Below are positions 1-6,403 of a stretch of 8,966 nucleotides of DNA, one piece after another. Numbering within the stretch: position 1 is the first letter of the stretch; every line of letters starts with the position of its first letter. The stretch lies in assembly GCA_041752455.1 (NCBI GenBank), contig JBGSWL010000024.1, positions 1 to 8,966 of the forward strand. Direction: 5' to 3'. The translations under genes were made by a program, and so were the position numbers. The stretch is from JBGSWL01 sp041752455 (GTDB taxonomy: Bacteria > Pseudomonadota > Alphaproteobacteria > Rhizobiales > Rhizobiaceae). The notes below the pieces were generated by a model. That model ran no database searches and was not told where the DNA came from. It worked only from the letters and a program-made list of their open reading frames with translations.

Positions 1-173
1 GTCGCGGCGGGCGCGGCACCCGGTGCGGCATCAACCGTCGCCGGGGTCTGCAGCGCCGGCGCAGGCGTCGTGTTGGCAGCATCGCGCAGACCGAACGGGT
101 CGACAACGAAAATGCCGGTAGCGCCTGCAACGGCGGCTCCAAACAGCCATGTCACAAGGTTGGACTTCAACAT
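1..173 (-). CDS. N-terminus of a membrane-anchored Ala/Pro-rich protein (partial, possible LysM-type protein)
   Basis: The reverse strand is open from an ATG at 173 to the window edge, giving 57 residues with no stop, so the 3' part lies outside. The protein starts with a short basic stretch (MLKSNL), followed by a hydrophobic segment at about residues 6-25 (VTWLFGAAVAGATGIFVV), and then turns Ala/Pro/Thr-rich. This is the layout of a signal anchor followed by a flexible periplasmic linker. A GGAGG lies 10 nt before the start codon and supports it. It is divergent from the LOG-family gene with 184 bp between the two starts. In rhizobia a LysM-domain envelope protein with this kind of N-terminus often neighbours a LOG-family gene, so that identity is a guess from context. 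No LysM or other domain is visible in the part present. Confidence 0.6.
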   Translation of the reverse strand, partial: MLKSNLVTWLFGAAVAGATGIFVVDPFGLRDAANTTPAPALQTPATVDAAPGAAPAA

Positions 174-357
174 GCTCTATAGCCCTCCGGCACAACGCTT
201 GCGCGGACATTGCCTCAAACCCACGACTCGTGGCTGAGCGCCGCTTTCCTCGAAACATCTGTAGGGAATTTGAAGCACGTCGGCAAATGCCCGCAACAAT
301 GAAACACACACGTTCACATCACTTGACGCCCGCCGCGCATGCCGCCAAACGAGAGGG

Positions 358-960
358 ATGAACAGCATCTCGAACATCTGTGTCTATTGCGGCTCCTCGC
401 CCGGGCAAGACCCCGCCCATGTCAACAATGCCTACGCTCTTGGCGAGGCCATCGGCAAGGCGGGCCTCGGCCTCGTCTATGGCGGCGGAACCAAAGGCTT
501 GATGGGCGCCGTGGCGCAAGGGGCGCTCGACCGGGGCGCACGCGTCACCGGCATCATCCCGCGCTTTCTGATGAACAAGGAAGCCACCGAACAGGCGCTT
601 GGCCGGCTCGATGAACTGCTGATCACAGAGGACATGCACGAGCGCAAGCATGCGATGTTCGAACGCGCGGACGCTTTCGTCACCCTGCCCGGCGGCATTG
701 GCACGCTGGAAGAAGTGGTCGAAGTCATGACCTGGGGACAGCTCGGGCGCCATTCCAAGCCGATCGTGCTGGCCAATTTCGATGACTTCTGGGCACCGCT
801 GATCACGCTGCTCGACCACATGCGCGATGCCGGGTTCATTCACACCGGGCATCGCGTGCGTCCGCTGGTCGTGGACCGGCCGGAGGCAATCATCCCTGCG
901 ATCATGGCCGCCGGTACGCAGGTCGATGCAGGCGACGCTGCAGTGATCGAAAAGCTTTAA
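358..960 (+). CDS. LOG/TIGR00730-family Rossmann-fold protein (cytokinin riboside 5'-monophosphate phosphoribohydrolase family)
   Basis: The product is 200 residues, the normal length for this family. The hallmarks are visible in order: an N-terminal Rossmann strand with CVYCGSSPG (residues 8-16), the glycine-rich YGGGTKGLMG (41-50), the MHERK motif (93-97) and the family signature PGGIGTLEE (111-119), whose Arg and Glu are the conserved active-site residues. Characterised LOG enzymes hydrolyse cytokinin nucleoside 5'-monophosphates to free base plus ribose 5-phosphate. Many bacterial members may act on AMP or other nucleotides, so the exact substrate is not known. The protein should be cytosolic, having no signal peptide or membrane segment. 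The ATG at 358 is preceded directly by a purine-rich GAGAGGG. The gene converges on rarD, with only 9 bp between the two stop codons and no clear terminator between them. The 184-bp gap upstream must hold the promoters for this gene and its divergent neighbour, but I see no convincing -35/-10 pair. Confidence 0.93.
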   Translation: MNSISNICVYCGSSPGQDPAHVNNAYALGEAIGKAGLGLVYGGGTKGLMGAVAQGALDRGARVTGIIPRFLMNKEATEQALGRLDELLITEDMHERKHAMFERADAFVTLPGGIGTLEEVVEVMTWGQLGRHSKPIVLANFDDFWAPLITLLDHMRDAGFIHTGHRVRPLVVDRPEAIIPAIMAAGTQVDAGDAAVIEKL

Positions 961-969
961 AGGAGTGGG

Positions 970-1887
970 TTAGCGCCTCGCGCGATAAAGCGATGTCGTG
1001 TAGAGCGCCAGCCCGAGCCAGATGAAGCCGAAAGCAACCATCTGCCCGCGACCGAACGGTTCGCCAAACATGAACACCGCGATCAGGAAGATCATGGTCG
1101 GCGTCAGATACTGCAGGATGCCGATCGTCGTGTAGCGCAGAAGTTTCGCGCCTGATGCATAAAGGATCAATGGGATGGCCGTCACCGGCCCGGCGGCCAA
1201 AAGCAGTGCCATGTCGACAGGACCTGTCGGGCCGAAATGGCCGTCCCCCGAGATCACCATCCAGGCGATGATGCCAAGCGCAGGGATCGTCAGGATCAGC
1301 ACTTCGAGCAGGAAACCCTGTTGCGGGCCGACCGGCAGGGTCTTGCGCAAATAGCCGTAAAACCCGAACGAAAACGCCAGCACCAGTGACACCCAGGGCA
1401 GACCGCCTGCCGTCTGGGTGAGGATGGCAACCGCGATCACGGCGCAGGCGATGGCCGCCTGTTGCAGGCGGTCGAAGCGCTCGCGCAGGAACACTGCACC
1501 GAGCAGAACATTGACCAGCGGGTTGATGTAGTAGCCGAGCGCCGCTTCGACCGTGCGTTCGGCGGAAATCGCCCAGACATAGACGCCCCAATTGATCGAG
1601 ATGAGGCCGGCCGTCAGCGCTGCGCCTGCGAGCGTGCGCGGATTTTTGAGCGCGGCTTTCAAATCGTGCGTGCGCCCGAGCCACCAAAGGATGGCCCCGG
1701 CAACCGGCACCGACCAGACGACGCGGTGGGCAACCACTTCCCATGCTGGAATGTGGCCGACGGCCTTCATGTAGAAGGGCAGGAACCCCCACAGCAAGAA
1801 CGCGCCAAGCGCGAAGGCAAAGCCGGCTGCCGGTTCACGAACCGGGGCAACAGACGGGACGGGCTGAGTGGGGAGCGGTGTTGACAT
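970..1887 (-). CDS. rarD: RarD protein, EamA/DMT-superfamily transporter
   Basis: This is a 305-residue polytopic inner-membrane protein with about ten hydrophobic segments, the expected size for RarD (roughly 295-310). Diagnostic stretches are LLWGFLPFYMK (31-41), EVVAHRVVWS (50-59), INWGVYVWAI (98-107), EAALGYYINPLVN (114-126) and GILQYLTPT (256-264). RarD belongs to the drug/metabolite transporter superfamily. It was named from a chloramphenicol-sensitivity phenotype in Pseudomonas, and its physiological substrate is uncertain. I chose the ATG at 1887. An in-frame ATG at 2004 and a TTG at 2022 would add about 40 residues of Arg/Ala-rich sequence unlike any RarD N-terminus, although a GGAG does lie 10 nt before the 2004 ATG. 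No strong Shine-Dalgarno precedes 1887. The 152 bp between this gene and the upstream orphan gene mark a sharp shift from about 62% GC to about 45% GC. Confidence 0.92.
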   Translation of the reverse strand: MSTPLPTQPVPSVAPVREPAAGFAFALGAFLLWGFLPFYMKAVGHIPAWEVVAHRVVWSVPVAGAILWWLGRTHDLKAALKNPRTLAGAALTAGLISINWGVYVWAISAERTVEAALGYYINPLVNVLLGAVFLRERFDRLQQAAIACAVIAVAILTQTAGGLPWVSLVLAFSFGFYGYLRKTLPVGPQQGFLLEVLILTIPALGIIAWMVISGDGHFGPTGPVDMALLLAAGPVTAIPLILYASGAKLLRYTTIGILQYLTPTMIFLIAVFMFGEPFGRGQMVAFGFIWLGLALYTTSLYRARR

Positions 1888-2039
1888 GGCGCGAGCGATA
1901 CACCCGGCAGCCAAGGCGCGAAACCCGAAACTTGCCGGCTCGGGCGCGCTGCGAACGAGACTGGCGTTTGGTTCTTTCCTCACTAATATCGCTTCGCTTG
2001 GCATGAAATTGCCGCTCCGCAATCTCGAACAAATATAAC

Positions 2040-2984
2040 CTAAATGTATTTAACAAGTATCCTGCAATAGCGCTCAGCTCTAGATATATATTCTTCACGA
2101 TACTGCCATTCAAGTGAATCTTTGGCGCGATTAATTTCTTCTGACAGGACGCCATGGGCTTTAGATGCTATCGCAGGGGGACAGCTACCCCTTTTTTTGA
2201 TATGCCCAAATGCTAGCGCCAAATTGATTCTGACCCAATCCTGCCAGCAAGTGTCGATATTGAGATCGAATTCGTCGTCCCAACCAATCGCCCTTGCCGC
2301 AGCCTCTGGTGTCAAACGCACATACCGAGACCACTCCGCAAATATATCGGCACCCGTATCATTTCCATGAGGAGAAAATTCGTCTGCTAGCGACCAGTCG
2401 TATGGATCATCAAGTATATCACGAGCATTCGGTGCCATCTTCGACCAATCAACATCAAGGACTGACCACGGGTCAGCCTCAGCCTGCGTACGCCGTTTTC
2501 TGCGCTTATTCTCCAAGGCGCTATGTAGCTTCGTCTGCAAGTCGCCTCCTTCGCCCCATGAGCACTCCCGCATTTCAAGAAGCCATCTGAAGAAACCGTC
2601 CTTGTCAAAATCATCTTTGTTCGTGAGGCGCTCGAGGCCAAACCGGATCGCATCTGCGACATCATCAAATGCCCCAAGTAGAATTTCGGACGTCATATGT
2701 TGAAGATAAACTTGGCCAACCAGCGCCTCTGACTGTCGTCGAGAAATCCATAATACTCGAAGCGTCTTTCGTTTTCGCTCAAAACGACGTGTATCTTTTT
2801 CTGGCGGATCATATGGTATCGACCAATGTGCGCTTGTGGACTTGCCCGCGTAAAAGACCGTTAGTTCAATTTTTTCAACAGCTGTACCGAAGACTGGCTC
2901 TTCGGCTTCCAACAAGAGAGAAACCCAAAAGACAGGGCCTCCGCCATAAGAGTTGTGAGTTCGGCCCGAAAACAAGAGTTCCAA
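2040..2984 (-). CDS. Hypothetical protein in an AT-rich island (unrecognised, 314 aa)
   Basis: I do not recognise this protein. It is 314 residues, soluble in appearance, with no signal peptide or membrane helix, and rich in Trp, Asp and Arg. The N-terminal 100 residues alternate polar and hydrophobic (likely beta-rich). The rest looks helical, with a basic patch NKRRKRR (159-165) and an acidic, Trp-rich stretch DPWSVLDVDWSKMAPNARDI (171-190). A compact SPHGNDTGAD (204-213) resembles, from memory, a short motif in some uncharacterised bacterial proteins. The start is TTG at 2984: a GAGGA lies 6 nt upstream, an in-frame TGA immediately precedes that, and no better ATG exists. GC is about 43-47% in sampled 60-bp lines, against 62-70% in rarD and cimA. 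This points to horizontal acquisition between two core genes. A defence or immunity role is possible from context but has no direct support. Confidence 0.75.
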   Translation of the reverse strand: MELLFSGRTHNSYGGGPVFWVSLLLEAEEPVFGTAVEKIELTVFYAGKSTSAHWSIPYDPPEKDTRRFERKRKTLRVLWISRRQSEALVGQVYLQHMTSEILLGAFDDVADAIRFGLERLTNKDDFDKDGFFRWLLEMRECSWGEGGDLQTKLHSALENKRRKRRTQAEADPWSVLDVDWSKMAPNARDILDDPYDWSLADEFSPHGNDTGADIFAEWSRYVRLTPEAAARAIGWDDEFDLNIDTCWQDWVRINLALAFGHIKKRGSCPPAIASKAHGVLSEEINRAKDSLEWQYREEYISRAERYCRILVKYI

Positions 2985-2990
2985 GTTCGT

Positions 2991-2995
2991 TCCTC
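2991..2995 (-). promoter_or_regulatory. Ribosome binding site deciding a TTG start
   Basis: Reading the minus strand, GAGGA is followed by a 6-nt spacer and then TTG at 2984-2982. The TGA stop at 2996-2994 overlaps this site in the same frame, so the reading frame cannot start any further upstream. Confidence 0.6.
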
Positions 2996-3052
2996 AATCG
3001 GTTTTCACGTAGAGCATTTCGCTTCTTGTTTGTCGCAAACATGTTTAGATGT

Positions 3053-3081
3053 TGTATAAACCATTTTGGGTAGAAAGACAA
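3053..3081 (-). promoter_or_regulatory. Candidate sigma70-type promoter of the orphan gene
   Basis: On the minus strand, TTGTCT (3081-3076) and TATACA (3058-3053) are separated by exactly 17 nt, each matching 4 of 6 consensus positions. Transcription would begin near 3045, leaving a leader of about 60 nt before the TTG start at 2984. Both arms of a nested inverted repeat touch this promoter. Spacing and position are good, but the match is only moderate. Confidence 0.4.
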
Positions 3082-3129
3082 AAGCCGAATAACTGCAGTT
3101 CGCACAACTTGCGGCTTTCGGTAAAATGG
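3061..3129. repeat. Nested inverted repeat overlapping the orphan-gene promoter
   Basis: The outer arms CCATTTT (3061-3067) and AAAATGG (3123-3129) enclose inner arms AAAGCCG (3081-3087) and CGGCTTT (3112-3118). Inside those is the perfect 10-bp palindrome AACTGCAGTT (3091-3100). The outer left arm falls in the spacer of the candidate promoter and the inner left arm abuts its -35. The arrangement could be a repressor operator, a DNA hairpin at the edge of an acquired segment, or chance in AT-rich DNA. Confidence 0.45.
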
Positions 3130-3133
3130 GCTC

Positions 3134-3177
3134 AAAGCGGTCTTTCAGCACCTCGAGATTTATGGGTGCTGGGCTTT
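3134..3177. terminator. Hairpin downstream of cimA (possible weak terminator)
   Basis: CAGCACC (3146-3152) and GGTGCTG (3165-3171) form a 7-bp stem with a 12-nt loop. AAAGC (3134-3138) and GCTTT (3173-3177) can extend it across an asymmetric internal loop. It begins 23 bp beyond the cimA stop, which is the right place for a terminator. No run of T follows on the minus strand, so it is not a textbook rho-independent terminator. Confidence 0.25.
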
Positions 3178-3199
3178 GGCCTAAGCGTTCCAAAGACCC

Positions 3200-4828
3200 C
3201 TACTCCGCCGCCACGCTCAATCCCGCCGTGCCGCGGTTCTTCATCAGCTTGAAGGTGATGGAATCCATCAGCGCCTGGAACGAGGCGTCGATGATGTTGT
3301 CGGAAACGCCGACCGTCCACCAGCGCTTGCCGGTCACGTCGGTCGATTCGATAAGCACGCGGGTCACGGCCTCGGTACCGCCATTGAGGATGCGCACCTT
3401 GTAGTCGACGAGTTCGAGGTCTGCGATCTCGCGCTGGTACTTGCCGAGATCCTTGCGCAGCGCCCGGTCAAGCGCGTTGACCGGCCCTGCCCCTTCGGCA
3501 ACCGACATGTGCTGGACGCCGTCGACGGTGATCTTGGCGACCGCTTCCGACTGGGTCACCAGCTTGCCGCGCGCATTGAACCGGCGCTCGACTGTGCAAC
3601 GGAAACTGTCGACGCTGAAGAACACCGGCACCTCGCCGAGTGTCTGGCGGGCGAGCAGTTCAAAGCTCGCGTCAGCCCCTTCATAGGCATAACCTTCGGC
3701 TTCACGTTCCTTGACGACGGCGATCAGCGTGTCGAGGCGCGGATCGGCCTTTTCGACCGTGATGCCGCGGCGCGCCAGTTCGGCGATGAAATTGGCCTTG
3801 CCGCCCTGATCAGAGACCATCACCTTGCGCGTGTTGCCGACCGCTTGCGGCTCGACATGCTCATAGGTCTTCGGATCCTTGACGATCGCCGAGGCATGGA
3901 TGCCGGCCTTGGTGGCAAAGGCCGATGCGCCGACATAGGGCGCCTGCGCATTCGGTGCGCGGTTGAGCAGTTCGTCGAACGAGCGACTGAGACGGGTCAG
4001 GCCCTTCAGCGCATCGTCCGTGATGCCGGTTTCAAATCGCGCCGACCAATGCGGCTTCAAGGCCAAGGTCGCGGCAATCGTGACGAGGTCAGCATTGCCG
4101 CAGCGCTCGCCGATGCCGTTCAGCGTGCCTTGCACGTGACGCACGCCGGCTTCGATGGCAGCCAGCGAGTTGGCGACTGCCTGGCCGGTATCGTTATGGG
4201 CGTGGATGCCGAGCCGGTCACCGGCGATGCCGGCAGCGATCACCTCGGATACGATGGCCGCGATCTCCTGCGGCTGGGTGCCGCCATTGGTATCGCAGAG
4301 CACGATCCAGCGGGCGCCGGCTTCCAGCGCTGCGGCAACACAGGCGAGCGCATAGGTCCGCCTTGCCTTGTAGCCGTCGAAAAAGTGCTCGCAGTCGACC
4401 AGCACCTGTTTTCCCGCGCCGGCCATGGCGGCAACGCTGTCGCGGATCGCCTCGAGGTTTTCCTCCAGCGTGCAGCCGAGCGCCACATCCACATGGTAGT
4501 CCCAGCTTTTTGCGACCAGACAAACCGAAGATGCCGCCGACTGCGCCAGCGCCGCAAGGCCCGGATCGTTGGAGGCCGAGACACCGGCGCGGCGCGTCAT
4601 GCCGAAGGCGACGAACGATGCGCGCCGCGTGCGCGGCACAGCGAAAAACGCCGTGTCTGTCGGGTTGGCACCGGGATAGCCACCCTCGACGAAATCGAAC
4701 CCGAAATCGTCCAGCATGGTCGCGACAGTGATCTTGTCTTCGACCGAAAAGTCGATGCCCGGCGTTTGCTGGCCGTCGCGCAATGTCGTGTCGAAAAGGT
4801 AGATGCGTTCGCGTTCTTGATGCGCCAT
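3200..4828 (-). CDS. cimA: Citramalate synthase (LeuA/CimA family)
   Basis: This 542-residue protein belongs to the DRE-TIM metallolyase/alpha-IPM synthase-like family, and its length fits the CimA branch (TIGR00977-type). CimA condenses pyruvate and acetyl-CoA to (R)-citramalate, the first step of the threonine-independent route to 2-oxobutyrate and isoleucine. Visible signatures are LFDTTLRDGQQTPG (11-24), the metal-binding HAH of GIHAHNDTGQAVANS (H209, H211) and GIGERCGNADL (238-248). A C-terminal LeuA-type regulatory/dimer domain spans about 405-530. I chose the ATG at 4828, because the in-frame start at 4927 would add 33 residues translated from the neighbouring small gene in another frame. 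Only a weak ribosome site precedes 4828. The stop codon of the 42-residue gene is 14 bp upstream, so translation is probably coupled. Some family members are homocitrate or isopropylmalate synthases, but the overall sequence favours citramalate synthase. Confidence 0.92.
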   Translation of the reverse strand: MAHQERERIYLFDTTLRDGQQTPGIDFSVEDKITVATMLDDFGFDFVEGGYPGANPTDTAFFAVPRTRRASFVAFGMTRRAGVSASNDPGLAALAQSAASSVCLVAKSWDYHVDVALGCTLEENLEAIRDSVAAMAGAGKQVLVDCEHFFDGYKARRTYALACVAAALEAGARWIVLCDTNGGTQPQEIAAIVSEVIAAGIAGDRLGIHAHNDTGQAVANSLAAIEAGVRHVQGTLNGIGERCGNADLVTIAATLALKPHWSARFETGITDDALKGLTRLSRSFDELLNRAPNAQAPYVGASAFATKAGIHASAIVKDPKTYEHVEPQAVGNTRKVMVSDQGGKANFIAELARRGITVEKADPRLDTLIAVVKEREAEGYAYEGADASFELLARQTLGEVPVFFSVDSFRCTVERRFNARGKLVTQSEAVAKITVDGVQHMSVAEGAGPVNALDRALRKDLGKYQREIADLELVDYKVRILNGGTEAVTRVLIESTDVTGKRWWTVGVSDNIIDASFQALMDSITFKLMKNRGTAGLSVAAE

Positions 4829-4842
4829 GGCCCGATGCCGGT

Positions 4843-4971
4843 TCAGAAAACACCCGCGTAGTAGAGCACGCCAAGGGTTATCGCAATCACAACGGCGCCC
4901 TTGAGGACAAGGCCGTAGATCAGCCATTTCGGGATCTGCGTTGCGGCCTTCTGTTCAGGTGTCTGAGCCAT
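4843..4971 (-). CDS. Small single-pass membrane protein (42 aa) in the cimA operon
   Basis: This is a 42-residue open frame beginning MAQTPEQKAATQIPKW and continuing with a hydrophobic segment at about residues 16-41, interrupted by one Lys (K24), ending YYAGVF. It has the look of a real tiny bitopic membrane protein: a polar Gln/Ala/Pro head of about 15 residues and one helix reaching the C-terminus. AGGA occurs 11 nt before the ATG at 4971. The start lies inside the end of the upstream GFA gene (17-bp overlap) and the stop is 14 bp before cimA, which supports a coupled operon. I do not know its function. A longer in-frame reading up to 5193 is possible but its added part is the out-of-frame translation of the GFA gene, so I rejected it. 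Confidence 0.7.
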   Translation of the reverse strand: MAQTPEQKAATQIPKWLIYGLVLKGAVVIAITLGVLYYAGVF

Positions 4972-5425
4972 GGGGTGTCCATTCCTGCGTATCATGATCG
5001 GGGTGCTGGAAGCTGCGAACGCCGCTGTTCCACTGCGCATCAACCGTCGACTGCTCAGCCGAGACCGGCGGCAGCGACGCAAGCCCAGCGGTGAAGGGCT
5101 GCGCATGATCCAGATTGACCTGAACTGCGGGCGCGGCCCGCTCAGGTTCGTCCAGCGAACCGATCGAGACCTCGACGCATCCCTCGTGCTCATAGGTCAG
5201 CGGCGTGCCGCAACGGGCGCAAAAGCCGCGCCAGTTGGTAGCCGACGAGTGAAAGATGGCACGGTTCTCCCGCGTCCATTCAATGCCATTGGCGGTGACC
5301 AGCGGACCGAAAAATCCGCCGAACGCTTTCTGGCACATCCGGCAGTGGCAGATCGAAGCGCGGCCGAGGCTTGCGATCCGGTAGCGCACAGCGCCGCATT
5401 GGCACCCGCCTGAAAGGGTTGTCAT
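4955..5425 (-). CDS. GFA family zinc-binding protein (first of a tandem pair by position)
   Basis: The product is 156 residues with the GFA/CENP-V domain (family named for glutathione-dependent formaldehyde-activating enzyme). It carries the full set of zinc cysteines: CQC (C8, C10), CHCRMC (C26, C28, C31) and CARC (C69, C72). Despite the family name, most such proteins have no proven formaldehyde activity, so the substrate is unknown. It should be cytosolic. The ATG at 5425 overlaps the TGA stop of the upstream GFA gene as ATGA (5425-5422), a classic coupling arrangement. An upstream in-frame ATG at 5446 would add seven residues (MALAGET) and lies inside the neighbour. The C-terminal quarter differs clearly from that of its tandem partner, but both share a late SFQHPD motif followed by Asp and Thr. 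Confidence 0.88.
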   Translation of the reverse strand: MTTLSGGCQCGAVRYRIASLGRASICHCRMCQKAFGGFFGPLVTANGIEWTRENRAIFHSSATNWRGFCARCGTPLTYEHEGCVEVSIGSLDEPERAAPAVQVNLDHAQPFTAGLASLPPVSAEQSTVDAQWNSGVRSFQHPDHDTQEWTPHGSDT

Positions 5426-5904
5426 TGTCTCACCTGCAAGGGCCAATCGGTCGTGTCATCGTCCGGATGCTGGAAGGATTGCAGCTTTGCCAGAAACGGC
5501 GCATCGCCGACATCGTCCATGGTGACGCGGCGCGGCAGGTCGGGCACGCCATCGCACCAGGGCCGCTTGCCTTCAATGCCATAGGCGATGGTCGGGGCCA
5601 CCGCATCTGGATTGTCGAAAGCGATGACGCAGAGCGCCAGGCCATCGGGTGCATCATAGGCGAGCGGCGTGCCGCAGGCGGCGCAAAAGCCGCGCCTGGC
5701 GGCATCGGACGACTGGAACCAGGACGGCGCGCCACGCGTCCATTCGACCGAGTTCTCGCCGGGGCCGACAAGCGCCAGAAACGGCGCGGACGAGGCCTTC
5801 TGGCACATGCGGCAATGGCAGACGGACGACATTCCCGGATCGCCGGTGACACGAAACCGCACCGCGCCGCACTGGCATCCGCCGGAGAGGGTTTGGGGGG
5901 TCAA
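5422..5904 (-). CDS. GFA family zinc-binding protein (second of a tandem pair)
   Basis: The product is 160 residues, paralogous to the adjacent downstream gene. It has the same cysteine pattern: CQC (C10, C12), CHCRMC (C29, C31, C34) and CAAC (C74, C77), then GTPLAY and a late SFQHPDDDT. This is a GFA/CENP-V domain protein of unknown substrate. The start is TTG at 5904: GGAGA lies 6 nt upstream (5915-5911) and translation from there gives MTPQTLSGGCQCGAV, closely parallel to the MTTLSGGCQCGAV of the partner. No ATG fits. It is the first gene of the GFA-GFA-42 aa-cimA cluster. Only 96 bp separate it from the DUF559 stop, and most of that is a 70-bp repeat. Its promoter must lie in or before the repeat, or the cluster is read through from upstream. 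Confidence 0.87.
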   Translation of the reverse strand: MTPQTLSGGCQCGAVRFRVTGDPGMSSVCHCRMCQKASSAPFLALVGPGENSVEWTRGAPSWFQSSDAARRGFCAACGTPLAYDAPDGLALCVIAFDNPDAVAPTIAYGIEGKRPWCDGVPDLPRRVTMDDVGDAPFLAKLQSFQHPDDDTTDWPLQVRQ

Positions 5905-5910
5905 GGGATG

Positions 5911-5915
5911 TCTCC
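5911..5915 (-). promoter_or_regulatory. Ribosome binding site supporting the TTG start of the second GFA gene
   Basis: On the minus strand GGAGA is followed by CATCCC (6 nt) and TTG. It fixes the start codon together with the alignment to the paralogue, and it lies 12 bp outside the 70-bp repeat. Confidence 0.55.
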
Positions 5916-5927
5916 GTTTTGCGCGCA

Positions 5928-5997
5928 GCCCTTCCTTCTCCCCTTGTGGGAGAAGGTGTCTTCGAGGTTCCGTGAACCGAAGAAGACGGATGAGGGG
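5928..5997 (-). repeat. 70-bp intergenic repeat, copy A (inverted partner of 6404-6473)
   Basis: The reverse complement of this segment matches 6404-6473 at 69 of 70 positions; the difference is 5981 against 6420. The element contains two hairpins: a 9-bp stem CCTTCTCCC/GGGAGAAGG around a 4-5-nt loop, and GGTTC-CGT-GAACC. The CCCTCATCC ... CTTCTCCCC...GGGGAGAAGG type of sequence is familiar from dispersed palindromic elements in Rhizobiales genomes (RIME-like); that assignment is from memory. It begins 3 bp after the DUF559 stop codon, where its hairpins could also end or stabilise the transcript. Confidence 0.85.
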
Positions 5998-6000
5998 CGA

Positions 6001-6366
6001 TCACCGCCAGGGCTCAAGTGATGCGTCATTGCAATATGCCAGAATGGTTGCACAAACCGGATCGAGATCCTTCATGATGTCATCGTTCCAAAAGCGCAGC
6101 ACACGAAACCCGTGCGCCTTCAGGCGTGCTGTCCGAAAAACATCGTCTTCGCTGTCGGCATGCTGCGAGCCGTCTACTTCCACAATCAGCCCGGCTTCCA
6201 TGCAGACAAAATCGACAATATAGCCCGCCAAAGGAACCTGCCGTCGAAACTTGAAATTGCCAAGCCTACGGTTGCGCAGAGCGCCCCAGAGTCGCTGTTC
6301 GGGCTCGGTCGGCTTTCTCCGCATTGATTTGGCAAATGGGCGCAAACTTTCGGGTGGAACGGTCAT
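6001..6366 (-). CDS. DUF559 domain protein (Vsr-like/PD-(D/E)XK endonuclease fold)
   Basis: The product is 121 residues, typical for stand-alone DUF559 proteins. The family belongs to the very-short-patch-repair-like endonuclease fold; biochemical roles are mostly unproven. Visible features are a basic N-terminus, RKPTEPEQRLWGALRNRRL (17-35), FKFRRQVPLAGYIVDFVC (38-55) with D52, IVEVDGSQH (61-69) with E63, D65, Q68 and H69, and GFRVLRFWNDD (86-96). These include the acidic and polar positions expected for metal-dependent cleavage. I chose the ATG at 6366. An in-frame ATG at 6411 would add 15 residues read out of the flanking repeat. The ribosome site is weak (GTGAGATCA). The gene is enclosed by 70-bp inverted repeats (5928-5997 and 6404-6473), unlike its neighbours, which suggests it was moved or amplified with them. 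Confidence 0.87.
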   Translation of the reverse strand: MTVPPESLRPFAKSMRRKPTEPEQRLWGALRNRRLGNFKFRRQVPLAGYIVDFVCMEAGLIVEVDGSQHADSEDDVFRTARLKAHGFRVLRFWNDDIMKDLDPVCATILAYCNDASLEPWR

Positions 6367-6403
6367 TGATCTCACGCCGTTTGAAATCCGGTCCTTGTGG
6401 GAA

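Noticed and set aside
319..852. A 177-codon minus-strand frame opposite the LOG-family gene
   Set aside because: The plus-strand gene carries the complete LOG signature; the antisense frame shows no motif.
1888..2022. N-terminal extension of RarD to a TTG at 2022 or ATG at 2004
   Set aside because: The added residues are not hydrophobic and not RarD-like; the first membrane segment follows properly from the 1887 start. The GGAG before 2004 leaves slight doubt.
3509..4861. A 450-codon open frame on the plus strand opposite cimA
   Set aside because: It mirrors cimA in a GC-rich gene, has an Arg/Asp/Gly-rich composition without family resemblance, and cimA has all its catalytic motifs on the other strand.
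4829..4927. N-terminal extension of CimA to 4927
   Set aside because: The added 33 residues are Arg/Cys-rich and come from the wrong frame of the 42-residue gene; the family starts close to the FDTTLRDG motif.
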